A DNA stretch of 64,000 nt from Algoriphagus aestuarii (GTDB lineage Bacteria; Bacteroidota; Bacteroidia; Cytophagales; Cyclobacteriaceae): contig JAFIDK010000004.1 of NCBI GenBank assembly GCA_017051695.1, positions 244,498-308,497 on the forward strand, read 5' to 3'. Under the pieces are notes generated by a model, which saw nothing but the letters and a program-made list of their open reading frames with translations, was not told the DNA's origin and searched no databases. A program made the translations under genes and the position numbers. Position 1 is the stretch's first letter, and every line of letters begins with the position of its first letter. Shown piece after piece: positions 43,874 to 53,891 of the stretch.

Positions 43874-44648
43874 ATTTTTTATGTAAGATGTAGAATAAAT
43901 CCAAGCCTTCATTTGGGTCATCTACAATTGGATAATCTTCATGGGTAATATCCACCGAATGAGTTGATTTCTGCTTATGAAGCTTATTTCTGTTCATCCG
44001 ATTGAGAATCTCATAAGGCATACGCAGAATTGAGGCAGGTAATTTATGCTGCAGATCAAAAATATCGAAGCGCATGATTCTTTGAACTGACTCCCGATTT
44101 GCCTGATGGTAATCCCATACTTTTTCTGTTCCTCCCACGCCTTTTGCTTCTACCTGATCAAAAATTGATTTCGATAAATTGATTAATTCCTGAGGCGTAT
44201 ATTCGCGAACATGCCAAGGGTTTCGAGAAAGAGTATGATGGATGTTCGGCGTAGAAATAATTGCTTTACCACCCGGCTTTAAAACCCTGTAGATCTCTTC
44301 TAAAAAAAGCTTGTCGTTTTCTATGTGTTCAATCACTTGAAAACTCACCACTGTATCAAATGAATTATCTTCAATTCCATGAAAAGGAGGAATCACAGCT
44401 TGTTTAAACTCCACTTTAGGAAATTTGGCCTTAAGCATATCGATTACTTCCTGGATCTTATCGATCCCTAAATAACCTTCCGCATGAGGCAATAATATCT
44501 CCACTCCTCTTCCTTCTCCACAACCAACTTCAAGCAATTTGCCCGAAATCCAGGGCTGCGCGGCAATGTATGCCTTCAGCAAACGTTGATGAATAGGATT
44601 GTCACTGATTAACTTGTCGGATGCAATTTCCGTTGTATAGGTAGCCAT
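43872..44648 (-). CDS. Class I SAM-dependent methyltransferase
   Basis: This 258-residue protein has SAM-binding motif I (LLEVGCGEGRG near 38), an acidic residue ending strand 2 (YLGIDKI), and motifs VVSFQVIEHIEND and EIYRVLKPGGKAIIST, typical of small-molecule or quinone/lipid methyltransferases. It is divergent from the GWxTD gene, with only 61 bases between them. The substrate is unknown. Confidence 0.85.
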   Translation of the reverse strand: MATYTTEIASDKLISDNPIHQRLLKAYIAAQPWISGKLLEVGCGEGRGVEILLPHAEGYLGIDKIQEVIDMLKAKFPKVEFKQAVIPPFHGIEDNSFDTVVSFQVIEHIENDKLFLEEIYRVLKPGGKAIISTPNIHHTLSRNPWHVREYTPQELINLSKSIFDQVEAKGVGGTEKVWDYHQANRESVQRIMRFDIFDLQHKLPASILRMPYEILNRMNRNKLHKQKSTHSVDITHEDYPIVDDPNEGLDLFYILHKK

Positions 44649-44709
44649 ACAAAATTTTACTATTTTGGCAAAAGTAAGGTTAATTTTTAAAACCCGATAT
44701 GATCACCCA

Positions 44710-45945
44710 ATGAAGCTTAGAACAAACATCATTTTAACTTTTTTATTCCTGGTTTTTGGAGCAATAAATCCAGGATTTTCACAGAAGAAGCTGAATACTA
44801 TAAATCAGGCACTTCGATACTCCAGGTATTCAAGATTAGGTCTAAAAATCATACCTATCAAAGAAAACAACACCGACTTTAAACTACAGATGGTCGTAGA
44901 GAAAATTGAGGAAAACCCAAGTTTCAACACTTTCAGCTTTTCCTATGTAGTATTAGATAGTTATGACCAGGAAATTTCTGATGATCAGGTAAATCTTCTA
45001 ACCCAAAATGATTTAAAATATGATACGGATAGGCATTGGTATTTTGAAAAGTCTGTGACCATTCCTTCCGATCAGGAAATCGCAATTGCCTTATTGACTG
45101 TTTTGGATACCAGGCAAGGGGATGAATATTATTACCATATCGATTTAAAAAGCCCATTTGTCTTTGAGCAGCCTGATTTTGGTGCTTATTATGCCAATGA
45201 CATCCCATTTGACCAGAACTTCCTTACAAAAGGCCAGTCATTACTTTTCAAATCGGAATCAGGTCCTGATATCCATGAGTTTTATTACCCGGTGACCTTT
45301 GAAGTTCCTTTTCCTCCTATGGAAACCAAGCCAGCTTCCGTACCAAAAGAACTGGAAGTCGTGGATAACGGGGATTTCCTGACAAATGTGCCTCAAAGCC
45401 TTGAAAATGAAGGGTATTATTTCTACCAAAGTGATACATCATCAGGTGCCGGACTTCTTTTGAAAACTACCAATGAGGCCTTTCCAAAAGTGAAGGACTG
45501 GGAAGAAATGATCCAGATGGTCACATATATTTCCACTAGAAAAGAGCATGAAACCCTCTTATTGGCCGAGGATAAAAAGAAAGCGTTAGACGAATATTGG
45601 TATAACCTCACTAGAAACCCAGATCTAGCAAAGGATCTGATCCGGGAATATTTCCGTCAAATTGAATTCGCAAACATCTTATTTACAGACTTTAAGGAAG
45701 GCTGGAAAACAGACCGTGGAATGGTCTATACGGTGATGGGACCACCTACTGAAGTCAACTTTTATCTTGACCGGGAAGTATGGTCTTATGGAGGATTGAA
45801 TGAGAGTTCGAAAATTCGCTTTACTTTTGTCCGCGTAAAGAATATTCTAACCCCACACTATTACTCGCTGAACCGCTCTAGAGCTTATCAGCCAGTTTGG
45901 TTCAAAAACATTTCCATATGGAGAAGCGGAAAGATGGCTTTTTGA
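44710..45945 (+). CDS. GWxTD-domain exported protein
   Basis: I start at the ATG at 44710, which opens into a signal peptide (LFLVFGAINPGFSQ). The 411-residue protein ends in the GWxTD domain: FKEGWKTDRGMVYTVMGPPTEV near 345. The domain is common in Bacteroidota and Acidobacteria and is of unknown function. The coding end overlaps the start of rlmB by 28 bases, so the two are coupled. Confidence 0.85.
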   Translation: MKLRTNIILTFLFLVFGAINPGFSQKKLNTINQALRYSRYSRLGLKIIPIKENNTDFKLQMVVEKIEENPSFNTFSFSYVVLDSYDQEISDDQVNLLTQNDLKYDTDRHWYFEKSVTIPSDQEIAIALLTVLDTRQGDEYYYHIDLKSPFVFEQPDFGAYYANDIPFDQNFLTKGQSLLFKSESGPDIHEFYYPVTFEVPFPPMETKPASVPKELEVVDNGDFLTNVPQSLENEGYYFYQSDTSSGAGLLLKTTNEAFPKVKDWEEMIQMVTYISTRKEHETLLLAEDKKKALDEYWYNLTRNPDLAKDLIREYFRQIEFANILFTDFKEGWKTDRGMVYTVMGPPTEVNFYLDREVWSYGGLNESSKIRFTFVRVKNILTPHYYSLNRSRAYQPVWFKNISIWRSGKMAF

Positions 45946-46694
45946 TAGACAAAGGAGCATCCGAAAAAGATTTTATTTTTGGTACAAGAGCTGTGATGGA
46001 GGCAATCCATGCAGGCAAGGAAATAGATAAAGTACTGGTTCAGAAGGAATTGAACAATGACTTGATCAAAGAATTGCTAAAGCTTTGCAAAGCAGATGGA
46101 GTACCAGTGGTCAGGGTTCCGGATGCAAAACTAAACCGGGTCACAAGAAAAAATCACCAAGGAGTAGTTGCTTACATTTCCTCGATAGAATACGCTTCCC
46201 TGGACAATGTCATAGAAACCTGTTTCAATGCGGGAAAAGCACCTTTAATATTGGTTCTAGATAGAATCACGGATGTCAGGAACTTTGGTGCGATCGCAAG
46301 AACAGCGGAATGCGCAGGAGTAGACGCCATTGTGATTCCATCCAAAGGGAGTGCTCAGATCAATTCGGATGCAGTAAAAACTTCTGCTGGTGCATTGAAT
46401 TTCTTGCCTGTAGCGAGAGTAAAAAACCTCTTTTATACCTGTAGAGATCTTCAGAAAAGCGGATTGACTTTGGTGGCTATCACTGAAAAAACTACCAAAA
46501 ACATGTACGAAGCCGACTTCTCCTCCCCTGTTGCCATGGTAATGGGTTCCGAAGAAGACGGGATTTCCAACGAGTTGATGGGCATCGTCGATGAAAAAGT
46601 TTCGATCCCGATGCTTGGTAAAATAGAAAGTTTAAACGTGTCAGTTTCTGCTGGTGTGGCGATTTACGAAGCCATGAGGCAACGAAAAAAATAA
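45918..46694 (+). CDS. rlmB: 23S rRNA 2'-O-methyltransferase (SpoU, RlmB-like)
   Basis: I start at the ATG at 45918. The 258-residue protein has the substrate-binding domain (FIFGTRAVMEAI) and the SpoU knot domain with LDRITDVRNFGAIARTAEC, VMGSEEDGIS and IPMLGKIESLNVSVSAGVA. RlmB methylates G2251 of 23S rRNA; related SpoU enzymes act on tRNA, so the target is inferred. It ends at a strong terminator shared with manC. Confidence 0.93.
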   Translation: MEKRKDGFLIDKGASEKDFIFGTRAVMEAIHAGKEIDKVLVQKELNNDLIKELLKLCKADGVPVVRVPDAKLNRVTRKNHQGVVAYISSIEYASLDNVIETCFNAGKAPLILVLDRITDVRNFGAIARTAECAGVDAIVIPSKGSAQINSDAVKTSAGALNFLPVARVKNLFYTCRDLQKSGLTLVAITEKTTKNMYEADFSSPVAMVMGSEEDGISNELMGIVDEKVSIPMLGKIESLNVSVSAGVAIYEAMRQRKK

Positions 46695-46703
46695 ATTCTA
46701 GAA

Positions 46704-46737
46704 GGGAGGGTCAGACAAAACCCTCCCCTTTCTTTTT
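46704..46737 (+). terminator. Intrinsic terminator overlapping the manC 3' end
   Basis: GGGAGGG and CCCTCCC pair around a ten-base loop, followed by CTTTCTTTTTT. The right arm and T-run also encode the last codons of manC on the other strand. Confidence 0.85.
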
Positions 46738-47784
46738 TGCATTTGCTACAAATTCTCTGAATTTTTTCTCTGCATCGAGTTTACAGATCAGAATTACATT
46801 GTCAGATTCATTGATCAAATAATTATCCAGGCCCTGTACCACTACCAACTTTTCGCTATCTACTTTGATATAAGAATTTTCGGTATCATACAGAATTGCA
46901 TTTCCCTCTACGACATTGTTTTTCCTGTCTTTCTTCTTCAGTTCAAACAAGCTATGCCAAGATCCTAAATCAGACCATCCAAATTCTGAAGGAATTACAA
47001 AAACCTGATCGGATTGCTCCATAATTCCATTGTCAATAGATATATTTTTCAAGAGCGAGTAAGCCCGATCGATAAAGCCTCGTTCGCCTTCTTTTCCGAA
47101 ATACTCATTTCCCTCAGCAAATACTTCCGACACATCTGGCATATGCTTTTCAAAAGCAGCCATTAAGCTTTTTATCTTCCAGACAAACATCCCTGAATTC
47201 CACACAAAGTCCCCGCTCTCCAAAAAGGTCTTGGCAAGCTTTAAATTCGGTTTTTCAGTAAATGTTTTGACTTTGAAAATCTCCTGATTTGACTCTTCCA
47301 AATATTGGATGTACCCGTAGCCGGTTTCAGGCCGATTGGGTTTAATCCCTAGCGTGATCAGTCTTTGCTCGATTTGAGCACCTTCAATTGCCTTTGCGAT
47401 AGCAGTCTGAAATCTCTTCTCTTGGGTAATCAAATGATCAGCCGGCGCCACAACCATGGTCGCATCTGGATCGATTTTATTGATTTTGTACGTAGCGTAG
47501 GCAATGCAGGTAGCAGTGTTTCTTCGCAATGGTTCAGTTAAAATCTGTTTCTCATCCAGTTCTGGCAACTGCTCTTTCACCAAATCCAAATAATCCTGAT
47601 TGGTAACCACAAAAACTCTATCAGAACTTGCTATTTCCTGAAATCGATCAAAAGTCATTTGCAGCAAAGTCCTTCCAGTGCCTAAAATGTCTAAAAATTG
47701 CTTTGGTCGGTTATTCCGACTATATGGCCAAAATCTGGAGCCTATGCCTCCTGCCATAATTACTATATATGGTTTTATCTGCAT
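46711..47784 (-). CDS. manC: Mannose-1-phosphate guanylyltransferase
   Basis: I start at the ATG at 47784 (MQIKPYIVIMAGG); a frame five codons longer would use TTG and overlap kpsF. The 357-residue nucleotidyltransferase has MAGGIGSRFWPYSR with PKQFL, VAPADHLI near 120, and FTEKP. It makes GDP-mannose for surface glycans. The C-terminal isomerase domain of longer homologues is absent. It lies seven bases after kpsF, so the two form a sugar-nucleotide pair. Confidence 0.93.
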   Translation of the reverse strand: MQIKPYIVIMAGGIGSRFWPYSRNNRPKQFLDILGTGRTLLQMTFDRFQEIASSDRVFVVTNQDYLDLVKEQLPELDEKQILTEPLRRNTATCIAYATYKINKIDPDATMVVAPADHLITQEKRFQTAIAKAIEGAQIEQRLITLGIKPNRPETGYGYIQYLEESNQEIFKVKTFTEKPNLKLAKTFLESGDFVWNSGMFVWKIKSLMAAFEKHMPDVSEVFAEGNEYFGKEGERGFIDRAYSLLKNISIDNGIMEQSDQVFVIPSEFGWSDLGSWHSLFELKKKDRKNNVVEGNAILYDTENSYIKVDSEKLVVVQGLDNYLINESDNVILICKLDAEKKFREFVANAKKKGEGFV

Positions 47785-47791
47785 TTCGGGT

Positions 47792-48760
47792 TTATACAAT
47801 GCCTTCTTTCATCAAATCATGAATATGAACAAATCCTGCGATTTTCTCTCCATCCATTGCTACCAACTGTGTAATGTTGTGATGTTTCATCAGATTCAGG
47901 GCACGAATGGCGAATTCATCTTTAGAAATTATCTTAGGCTGAACAGTCATAATATCTGCGGCTTTCAATTGATGAATATCCAACGATTTCTCAAGCATTC
48001 TTCGTAAGTCACCGTCCGTAATTATTCCTTTTAGTTCACCTTTTTCATTTACCACCGCGGTAGCACCAAGCCTTTTGCCCGAAATCTCTACTATAACCGC
48101 AGCCAAATCAGAATCTTCTCGAACCATAGGCAATTGATCCTTGCTCAATAAATCACTGACTTTAAGATACAACTGCTTCCCCAAAGAACCACCCGGGTGA
48201 TATTTGGCAAAGTCATCCGATGTAAACCCTCTAGCTTCTAAAAGACATACTGCCAAAGCATCTCCGATCGCCATATGCACAGTAGTACTAGTTGTTGGTG
48301 CCAAATTATGTGGGCAAGCTTCCTCTCCAATGGTGGCGTTCAGAACGAAATCCGCCTGCTCAGCCAAGTAACTTTGCGTATTGCTGACCAAGGCTACCAA
48401 TACCGACCCTGACTTCTTCAGCAAAGGAACCAACACTTTTATTTCAGGTGTATTGCCACTTTTTGAAATACAAATCACAATATCCTCATCCTGAATCATT
48501 CCGAGATCACCGTGGATTGCATCTGCTGCATGCATAAAAAGTGCAGGTGTCCCCGTAGAATTCAGTGTAGCTACAATTTTATTCGCCACGATGGCGCTTT
48601 TTCCCACTCCAGTCACGACCACACGCCCCGAGGAGTTGAGTATTCTATCCACACAAGACTCAAAATCACCATCTATAAATTCTATTAAATTTAAAATGGC
48701 ATTCGCCTCATTTTGCAATACTCTGGTGGCTGTTTTTCTAATATTTTTAGCTAAATTCAA
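47792..48760 (-). CDS. kpsF: KpsF/GutQ arabinose-5-phosphate isomerase
   Basis: This 322-residue protein has an SIS domain (VVVTGVGKSAIVANKI near 47) and two CBS domains (about 205-320). It converts ribulose-5-phosphate to arabinose-5-phosphate, the first step to Kdo. No ATG is available near the family N-terminus; the start is TTG at 48760, with a stop four codons upstream. A TACCTTTG box lies about 30 bases upstream. Confidence 0.92.
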   Translation of the reverse strand: MNLAKNIRKTATRVLQNEANAILNLIEFIDGDFESCVDRILNSSGRVVVTGVGKSAIVANKIVATLNSTGTPALFMHAADAIHGDLGMIQDEDIVICISKSGNTPEIKVLVPLLKKSGSVLVALVSNTQSYLAEQADFVLNATIGEEACPHNLAPTTSTTVHMAIGDALAVCLLEARGFTSDDFAKYHPGGSLGKQLYLKVSDLLSKDQLPMVREDSDLAAVIVEISGKRLGATAVVNEKGELKGIITDGDLRRMLEKSLDIHQLKAADIMTVQPKIISKDEFAIRALNLMKHHNITQLVAMDGEKIAGFVHIHDLMKEGIV

Positions 48761-48789
48761 TTTTACCTGCGTTTATCAGTAAATTCGTA

Positions 48790-48797
48790 CAAAGGTA
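48790..48797 (-). promoter_or_regulatory. TACCTTTG -7 box before kpsF
   Basis: An exact TAnnTTTG match on the minus strand would give a leader of roughly 24 bases for kpsF. No clear -33 box was seen. Confidence 0.4.
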
Positions 48798-48858
48798 TAA
48801 AAGTAATGAATCATTCCTGTTTACAGGCACGGTACACCCTATAAAGCACCTGTTTCAA

Positions 48859-51036
48859 GTGGAAGAAAAAGTAAAATCAGAACTCAAGAAAATCTTTGGA
48901 TTTAGTCAATTCCGTGGGAATCAAGAACCCATTGTCGACAACTTGCTAAACCAAAAGAACACTTTCGTCATTATGCCGACGGGAGCAGGAAAATCGTTGT
49001 GTTATCAGCTTCCAGCTGTCGTATCAACTGGCACCGCCATCGTGATTTCGCCGTTGATTGCTTTGATGAAAAATCAAGTCGATCAGCTAAATGCAATAGG
49101 CGTCAATGCCCATTTTCTAAACTCAACATTAAATAAATCAGAGGCAACAAAAGTCAAAAACGAGGTTCTCAGTAAGAAAACCAAACTTCTTTATGTAGCA
49201 CCGGAGTCCTTGACCAAAGAAGAAAACATTGCCTTTCTGAAATCTGCACATCTCAGTTTCGTGGCAATCGACGAAGCCCACTGTATATCGGAATGGGGTC
49301 ATGATTTCAGACCTGAATACAGAAAAATCAAATCAATTGTGGCTCAGATAGCCCCAAACTTGCCGATTATCGCTTTGACCGCTACTGCGACCCCAAAAGT
49401 ACAGCAGGATATCCAGCGAAATCTTCATATGGAAGAGGCCGATTTATTTAAGTCTTCTTTCAACAGAACAAACTTGTTTTACGAAGTAAGGCCAAAGGTT
49501 AAAAATGAGTCCAAAAAGCACCTGATCAAATTCATTAAGTCCCATAAGGGCAAATCAGGGATTATATATTGCCTGAGTAGAAAAAAGGTGGAAGAAATAG
49601 CCCAACTACTTCAAGTCAATCAGATCAATGCGGCTCCTTACCATGCCGGGCTGGATTCAGCAGTGAGGATAAAAAATCAAGATGATTTCCTAAATGAAGA
49701 ACTGGATGTAATTGTAGCTACCATTGCATTTGGGATGGGAATCGATAAACCGGATGTCCGTTATGTCATCCACTATGATGTTCCAAAGTCACTAGAGGGC
49801 TATTACCAGGAAACAGGTAGAGCTGGCAGGGATGGTTTAGAAGGACATTGCTTGATGTTTTATAGATATGAAGACATCGTCAAGCTGGATAAATTCAATA
49901 AAGATAAGCCAGTTACTGAGCGTGAAAACGCAAGAGTCTTACTTCAGGAAATGGCTGCATATTCCGAAACTGGAGTTTGTAGGAGGAAGTTTATCCTGAA
50001 TTATTTTGGGGAGACCTTTGAAAAAGACTGTGGCTATTGTGACAATTGTAAGCGAGAGCGGGAGATCTTTGAAGGTATGTCCTATATCCAAACTGCTTTG
50101 GAAGCCGCTGTTCAGACCAGTGAACGATTTGGAATCGAGCATTTGGTGAAAGTAATCATCGGTGAATCCAATGAATACGTCGCCAGCTACAAACATGATC
50201 AGCTTCCTGTTTTTGGAAAAGGAAAAGTCGTGCCTGAAAAATACTGGACCTCTATTATTCGTCAGGCAATGATATTTGACTTTTTGGAGAAGGATATAGA
50301 ATCCTTTGGGGTTTTAAAACTCACTCCAAGAGGCAGATCATTTATGGAAGCTCCTTATTCTGTTAACCTATACAAAGACCACGAATACGAAGTGGAATCC
50401 GCTACCGAAACTCCTGATGTGGAGATTTCCACCGGAATTGCTTATGATGAGAAACTTTTCGAACTGCTCAAAGCAGAGAGAAAAAAAGTGGCAAAGTCCA
50501 AAGGATTACCACCTTATGTGATTTTCCAGGATCCGTCCTTGGAAGAAATGGCGACTGTCTATCCTACCAGCAGAGAAGAGCTCGCTCAAATCAACGGTGT
50601 TGGTATGGGAAAAGTCGCTAAATTTGGGGCTTCGTTCCTGAGAATTATTTCTACTTATGTAGAGGAAAATGAGATTGAAACCGCTTCTGAAGTGGTGGTG
50701 AAATCGGCAGGATCAAGATCAAAAATCAAAATTACGATCATCCAACAGATTGATCGAAAGATCGACTTAGATGAAATCGCCGAAAACCTGAATATCAGCA
50801 TGTCTGAATTGCTTCAGGAGATAGAGCAGATCATCTATAGCGGTACCAAATTAAATATCGATTACTACATCGAACATATCATGGATGAGGATCGCGAAGA
50901 TCTATTACATGATTATTTCATGAATGCAGAAACCGATCGTATTAAAGAGGCATTGGAAGAACTTGAAGATGAGGATTTTGCGGAAGATGAATTGCGAGTC
51001 TATCGGATTAAGTTTATTTCCGAACATGCCAATTAA
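48859..51036 (+). CDS. recQ: ATP-dependent DNA helicase RecQ
   Basis: This 725-residue RecQ has Walker A MPTGAGKS, the DEAH motif with the following aromatic-rich loop (DEAHCISEWGHDFRP), motif VI QETGRAGRDG, the zinc cysteines (CRRKF and CGYCDNC), a winged-helix domain and an HRDC domain near 535-610. The acidic tail after 690 is longer than in E. coli. The start is GTG at 48859. It unwinds DNA in repair and replication restart. purD follows after 14 bases. Confidence 0.95.
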   Translation: MEEKVKSELKKIFGFSQFRGNQEPIVDNLLNQKNTFVIMPTGAGKSLCYQLPAVVSTGTAIVISPLIALMKNQVDQLNAIGVNAHFLNSTLNKSEATKVKNEVLSKKTKLLYVAPESLTKEENIAFLKSAHLSFVAIDEAHCISEWGHDFRPEYRKIKSIVAQIAPNLPIIALTATATPKVQQDIQRNLHMEEADLFKSSFNRTNLFYEVRPKVKNESKKHLIKFIKSHKGKSGIIYCLSRKKVEEIAQLLQVNQINAAPYHAGLDSAVRIKNQDDFLNEELDVIVATIAFGMGIDKPDVRYVIHYDVPKSLEGYYQETGRAGRDGLEGHCLMFYRYEDIVKLDKFNKDKPVTERENARVLLQEMAAYSETGVCRRKFILNYFGETFEKDCGYCDNCKREREIFEGMSYIQTALEAAVQTSERFGIEHLVKVIIGESNEYVASYKHDQLPVFGKGKVVPEKYWTSIIRQAMIFDFLEKDIESFGVLKLTPRGRSFMEAPYSVNLYKDHEYEVESATETPDVEISTGIAYDEKLFELLKAERKKVAKSKGLPPYVIFQDPSLEEMATVYPTSREELAQINGVGMGKVAKFGASFLRIISTYVEENEIETASEVVVKSAGSRSKIKITIIQQIDRKIDLDEIAENLNISMSELLQEIEQIIYSGTKLNIDYYIEHIMDEDREDLLHDYFMNAETDRIKEALEELEDEDFAEDELRVYRIKFISEHAN

Positions 51037-51050
51037 CTAGAATTGAGTCA

Positions 51051-52340
51051 ATGAATATACTCTTATTAGGAAGCGGAGGCAGAGAGCATGCCTTTGCCTG
51101 GAAAATTGTACAAAGTCCAAAATGCTCGCAACTATTCGTTGCTCCAGGAAATGCAGGAACAGCTGACATTGCAAAAAACATCAACCTTTCAATTACTGAT
51201 TTCGAAGGAATAAAGAGTTTTATCCTCGAAAACTCCATTGATTTGGTCGTAGTGGGTCCCGAAGAACCTCTTGTAAAAGGAGTAGTGGATTACCTGCTTG
51301 ATCAAAAAGAGACTGCCTCCATCCCTGTGGTGGGTCCTTCTCAATTAGGGGCGACTTTGGAAGGAAGCAAAGACTTTTCCAAGAGATTTATGCAACGGAA
51401 TAATGTTCCGACAGCAGCTTATGAGACATTTACGGCAGATCAAATCGACGCAGGTCTTGCCTATTTGGACACTCAAAAACTTCCAATCGTTCTGAAAGCG
51501 GATGGACTTGCAGCAGGAAAAGGTGTATTGATTTGCCAGACACTTGAAGAGGCAAAAGCTTCTTTTAAAGAAATGTTGCTGGAACAGAAATTTGGTGCGG
51601 CATCGGCAAAAGTAGTCGTTGAGGAGTTTCTTTATGGGATAGAACTTTCTGTATTTGTTGCGACTGATGGCAAAAACTACAAAATTTTGCCAGAGGCAAA
51701 AGACTATAAAAGGATCGGTGAAGGGGACACAGGATTGAATACAGGTGGAATGGGAGCTGTTAGTCCAGTGATATTTGCCGACGAGGCCTACATGAAAAAA
51801 GTAGAGGAGCTGGTAGTCAAACCAACTGTAGATGGCCTAGCCAAAGAAAATATTCCATACAAAGGCTTTCTTTTTATCGGCCTGATGAATTACGAAGGCC
51901 AACCTTATGTCATCGAATACAATGTCCGGATGGGCGACCCCGAAACAGAAGCTGTATTGCCTAGGATTGAAAGTGATTTTGTAGACCTTTTGATGGGAAT
52001 AGGCACAGGTACCTTAGAAAATTATCAATTGGAAATTTCACCGGATTATGCCACGACAGTAGTCATGGTAAGCGGCGGATATCCAGAATCTTATCAAAAA
52101 GGATTTCCTATTACCTTACCTGAAAAAGCGGATCAAACCATCGTATTTCACGCAGGAACTTCAACCAATGAAAAAGGGGAATTAGTCAATCAAGGAGGTC
52201 GTGTAATAGCGGTTACCGGAATGGGAAAATCCCTTGATGAGGCTTTAAAAAATGCGTTTTCCACGGTAGAAAATATCCATTGGCAAAAATCGTATTATAG
52301 AAAAGATATCGGAAAGGATATCTTGAATCTGATGAAATAA
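51051..52340 (+). CDS. purD: Phosphoribosylamine-glycine ligase
   Basis: This 429-residue ATP-grasp enzyme has the N-terminal GSGGREHAF, KADGLAAGKGV near 145, and GFLFIGLM with NVRMGDPE near 285. It joins glycine to phosphoribosylamine in purine synthesis. It is in the same direction as recQ and ricT with short spacers. No other pur genes are near. Confidence 0.96.
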   Translation: MNILLLGSGGREHAFAWKIVQSPKCSQLFVAPGNAGTADIAKNINLSITDFEGIKSFILENSIDLVVVGPEEPLVKGVVDYLLDQKETASIPVVGPSQLGATLEGSKDFSKRFMQRNNVPTAAYETFTADQIDAGLAYLDTQKLPIVLKADGLAAGKGVLICQTLEEAKASFKEMLLEQKFGAASAKVVVEEFLYGIELSVFVATDGKNYKILPEAKDYKRIGEGDTGLNTGGMGAVSPVIFADEAYMKKVEELVVKPTVDGLAKENIPYKGFLFIGLMNYEGQPYVIEYNVRMGDPETEAVLPRIESDFVDLLMGIGTGTLENYQLEISPDYATTVVMVSGGYPESYQKGFPITLPEKADQTIVFHAGTSTNEKGELVNQGGRVIAVTGMGKSLDEALKNAFSTVENIHWQKSYYRKDIGKDILNLMK

Positions 52341-52382
52341 ACCCAAGTTTACCCAGGATTACGGTCCTGTAACTATATACTT

Positions 52383-53891
52383 ATGAGTGGATGTACAACT
52401 TGCTCAACCTCCTCAGGAGGAACCGGGGGCTGCCAAAATAATGGGAGCTGCGGAACGAGCGATTGCAATAAAATGAATTCTTTTGACTGGCTCAGCCATA
52501 TGGGAATTCCGGAGGTAGACACCTTTGATATCGTAGAGATTAAATTTAAGGGTGGCAGAAAAGAGTACTATAGAAACGTAGACTATTTGCCACTGACTAC
52601 AGGAGATCCAGTAGTAGTAGATGTACCAAATGGCCATCATATCGGCTATGTTTCTCTACAAGGGGAATTGGTTCGTCTCCAGATGCAAAAACGGAAAATC
52701 AAAAACGATGACGAGATCCTTCGGATCTATCGTATTGCAACTGAAAAAGATCTTGAGAAATGGCAGGAAGCCAAAAACAGAGAAATCCCAACTCTCTACC
52801 GATGCAAGCAGATCGTCGATGAACTAGGCCTAAAAATGAAAATGTCTGATATTGAATATCAGTCAGACAATTCGAAAGCCACGTTTTATTACTCTGCAGA
52901 TGATCGGGTTGATTTTAGAGAATTGATCAAAGTTCTGGCAGGTGAGTTCAGGATCCGGGTTGAAATGCGCCAGATCAGTCTTCGACAGGAAGCTGGAAGA
53001 ATTGGTGGATTGGGAGTTTGTGGTAGAGAATTATGTTGCTCTACCTGGTTGGTAGATTTCAAAAATGTCAGCACTTCAGCAGCCAGATACCAAAACCTTT
53101 CTCTAAACCCGGGAAAATTGAGCGGGCAATGCGGAAGATTGAAATGCTGTCTCAATTATGAATTGGACACTTATATGGATGCCATTAAGGACATCCCGCA
53201 GGTAGAGCGTCCGTTGATGACTGAAGCAGGGCCTGCAAAACTTCAGAAAACAGACATTTTCAGAAAAATGATGTGGTTTAGCTACAACAATGAAAATGAC
53301 TGGCATAGCATCACTTGCGACAGAGTCAATGAAATTTTGCAACTAAATGCAAAAGGTGTCAAAGTCTATAATCTTCAGGTAAATGAGGCCTCTGATATTG
53401 AGGACTTAGCCGCTAAATCCACTAGAGAGTTAGAACTTCTTGACAAGAAATTTGCCTCAAGCAATGCTCCTAAAAAGAAGAGAAAACCAAGAAATAAAAA
53501 CAGGAATAACCCTAAACCTTCCAATTCTCAACGAACTGAAGATGCCAATACTAGCCAGCGTGTAAATCCTGCTCCAAAGCAAGAAAACACGACTCAGCAG
53601 AATCAGAATCCAAGTGGAGAGCCAAGAAGAAAAAAGAACCGAAACAACCGGAATAAAAACCGGAACCAGCAAAATACCACAGCTCCAGCGCAGGGAACAA
53701 ATCCGCCTAAAAGACAAGGTGGAAACAAAACTGCTCCGAAACCACCTGTGGAAGGCAAAAAACCAAAGCCTACCCCCGAAGCAAAAAAACCGCAGCAAAA
53801 TCCTAAAGGGGAAGGCAAACCTGCTGGAAAAAAGAAATTCCCACCTAGAAAAAACCAGGGCCCAAATCCTAATTCATCAGGAAATGAATAA
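52383..53891 (+). CDS. ricT: RicT/PSP1-domain protein with long basic tail
   Basis: This 502-residue protein has a Cys-rich N-terminus (CTTCSTSSGGTGGC), a PSP1 domain (about 55-150), and cysteine motifs CGRELCCSTW and CGRLKCCLNYE, typical of RicT, a subunit of an Fe-S regulatory complex that steers mRNA processing. From about 360 the chain becomes low-complexity Lys/Asn/Pro/Gln, found in many Bacteroidota members and probably RNA-binding. Its last eight bases overlap gldH. Confidence 0.88.
   Translation: MSGCTTCSTSSGGTGGCQNNGSCGTSDCNKMNSFDWLSHMGIPEVDTFDIVEIKFKGGRKEYYRNVDYLPLTTGDPVVVDVPNGHHIGYVSLQGELVRLQMQKRKIKNDDEILRIYRIATEKDLEKWQEAKNREIPTLYRCKQIVDELGLKMKMSDIEYQSDNSKATFYYSADDRVDFRELIKVLAGEFRIRVEMRQISLRQEAGRIGGLGVCGRELCCSTWLVDFKNVSTSAARYQNLSLNPGKLSGQCGRLKCCLNYELDTYMDAIKDIPQVERPLMTEAGPAKLQKTDIFRKMMWFSYNNENDWHSITCDRVNEILQLNAKGVKVYNLQVNEASDIEDLAAKSTRELELLDKKFASSNAPKKKRKPRNKNRNNPKPSNSQRTEDANTSQRVNPAPKQENTTQQNQNPSGEPRRKKNRNNRNKNRNQQNTTAPAQGTNPPKRQGGNKTAPKPPVEGKKPKPTPEAKKPQQNPKGEGKPAGKKKFPPRKNQGPNPNSSGNE

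Noticed and set aside
53457-53818. Long hydrophobic frames antisense to the ricT tail
   Set aside because: They arise from the Lys/Asn/Pro-rich low-complexity coding sequence on the plus strand.
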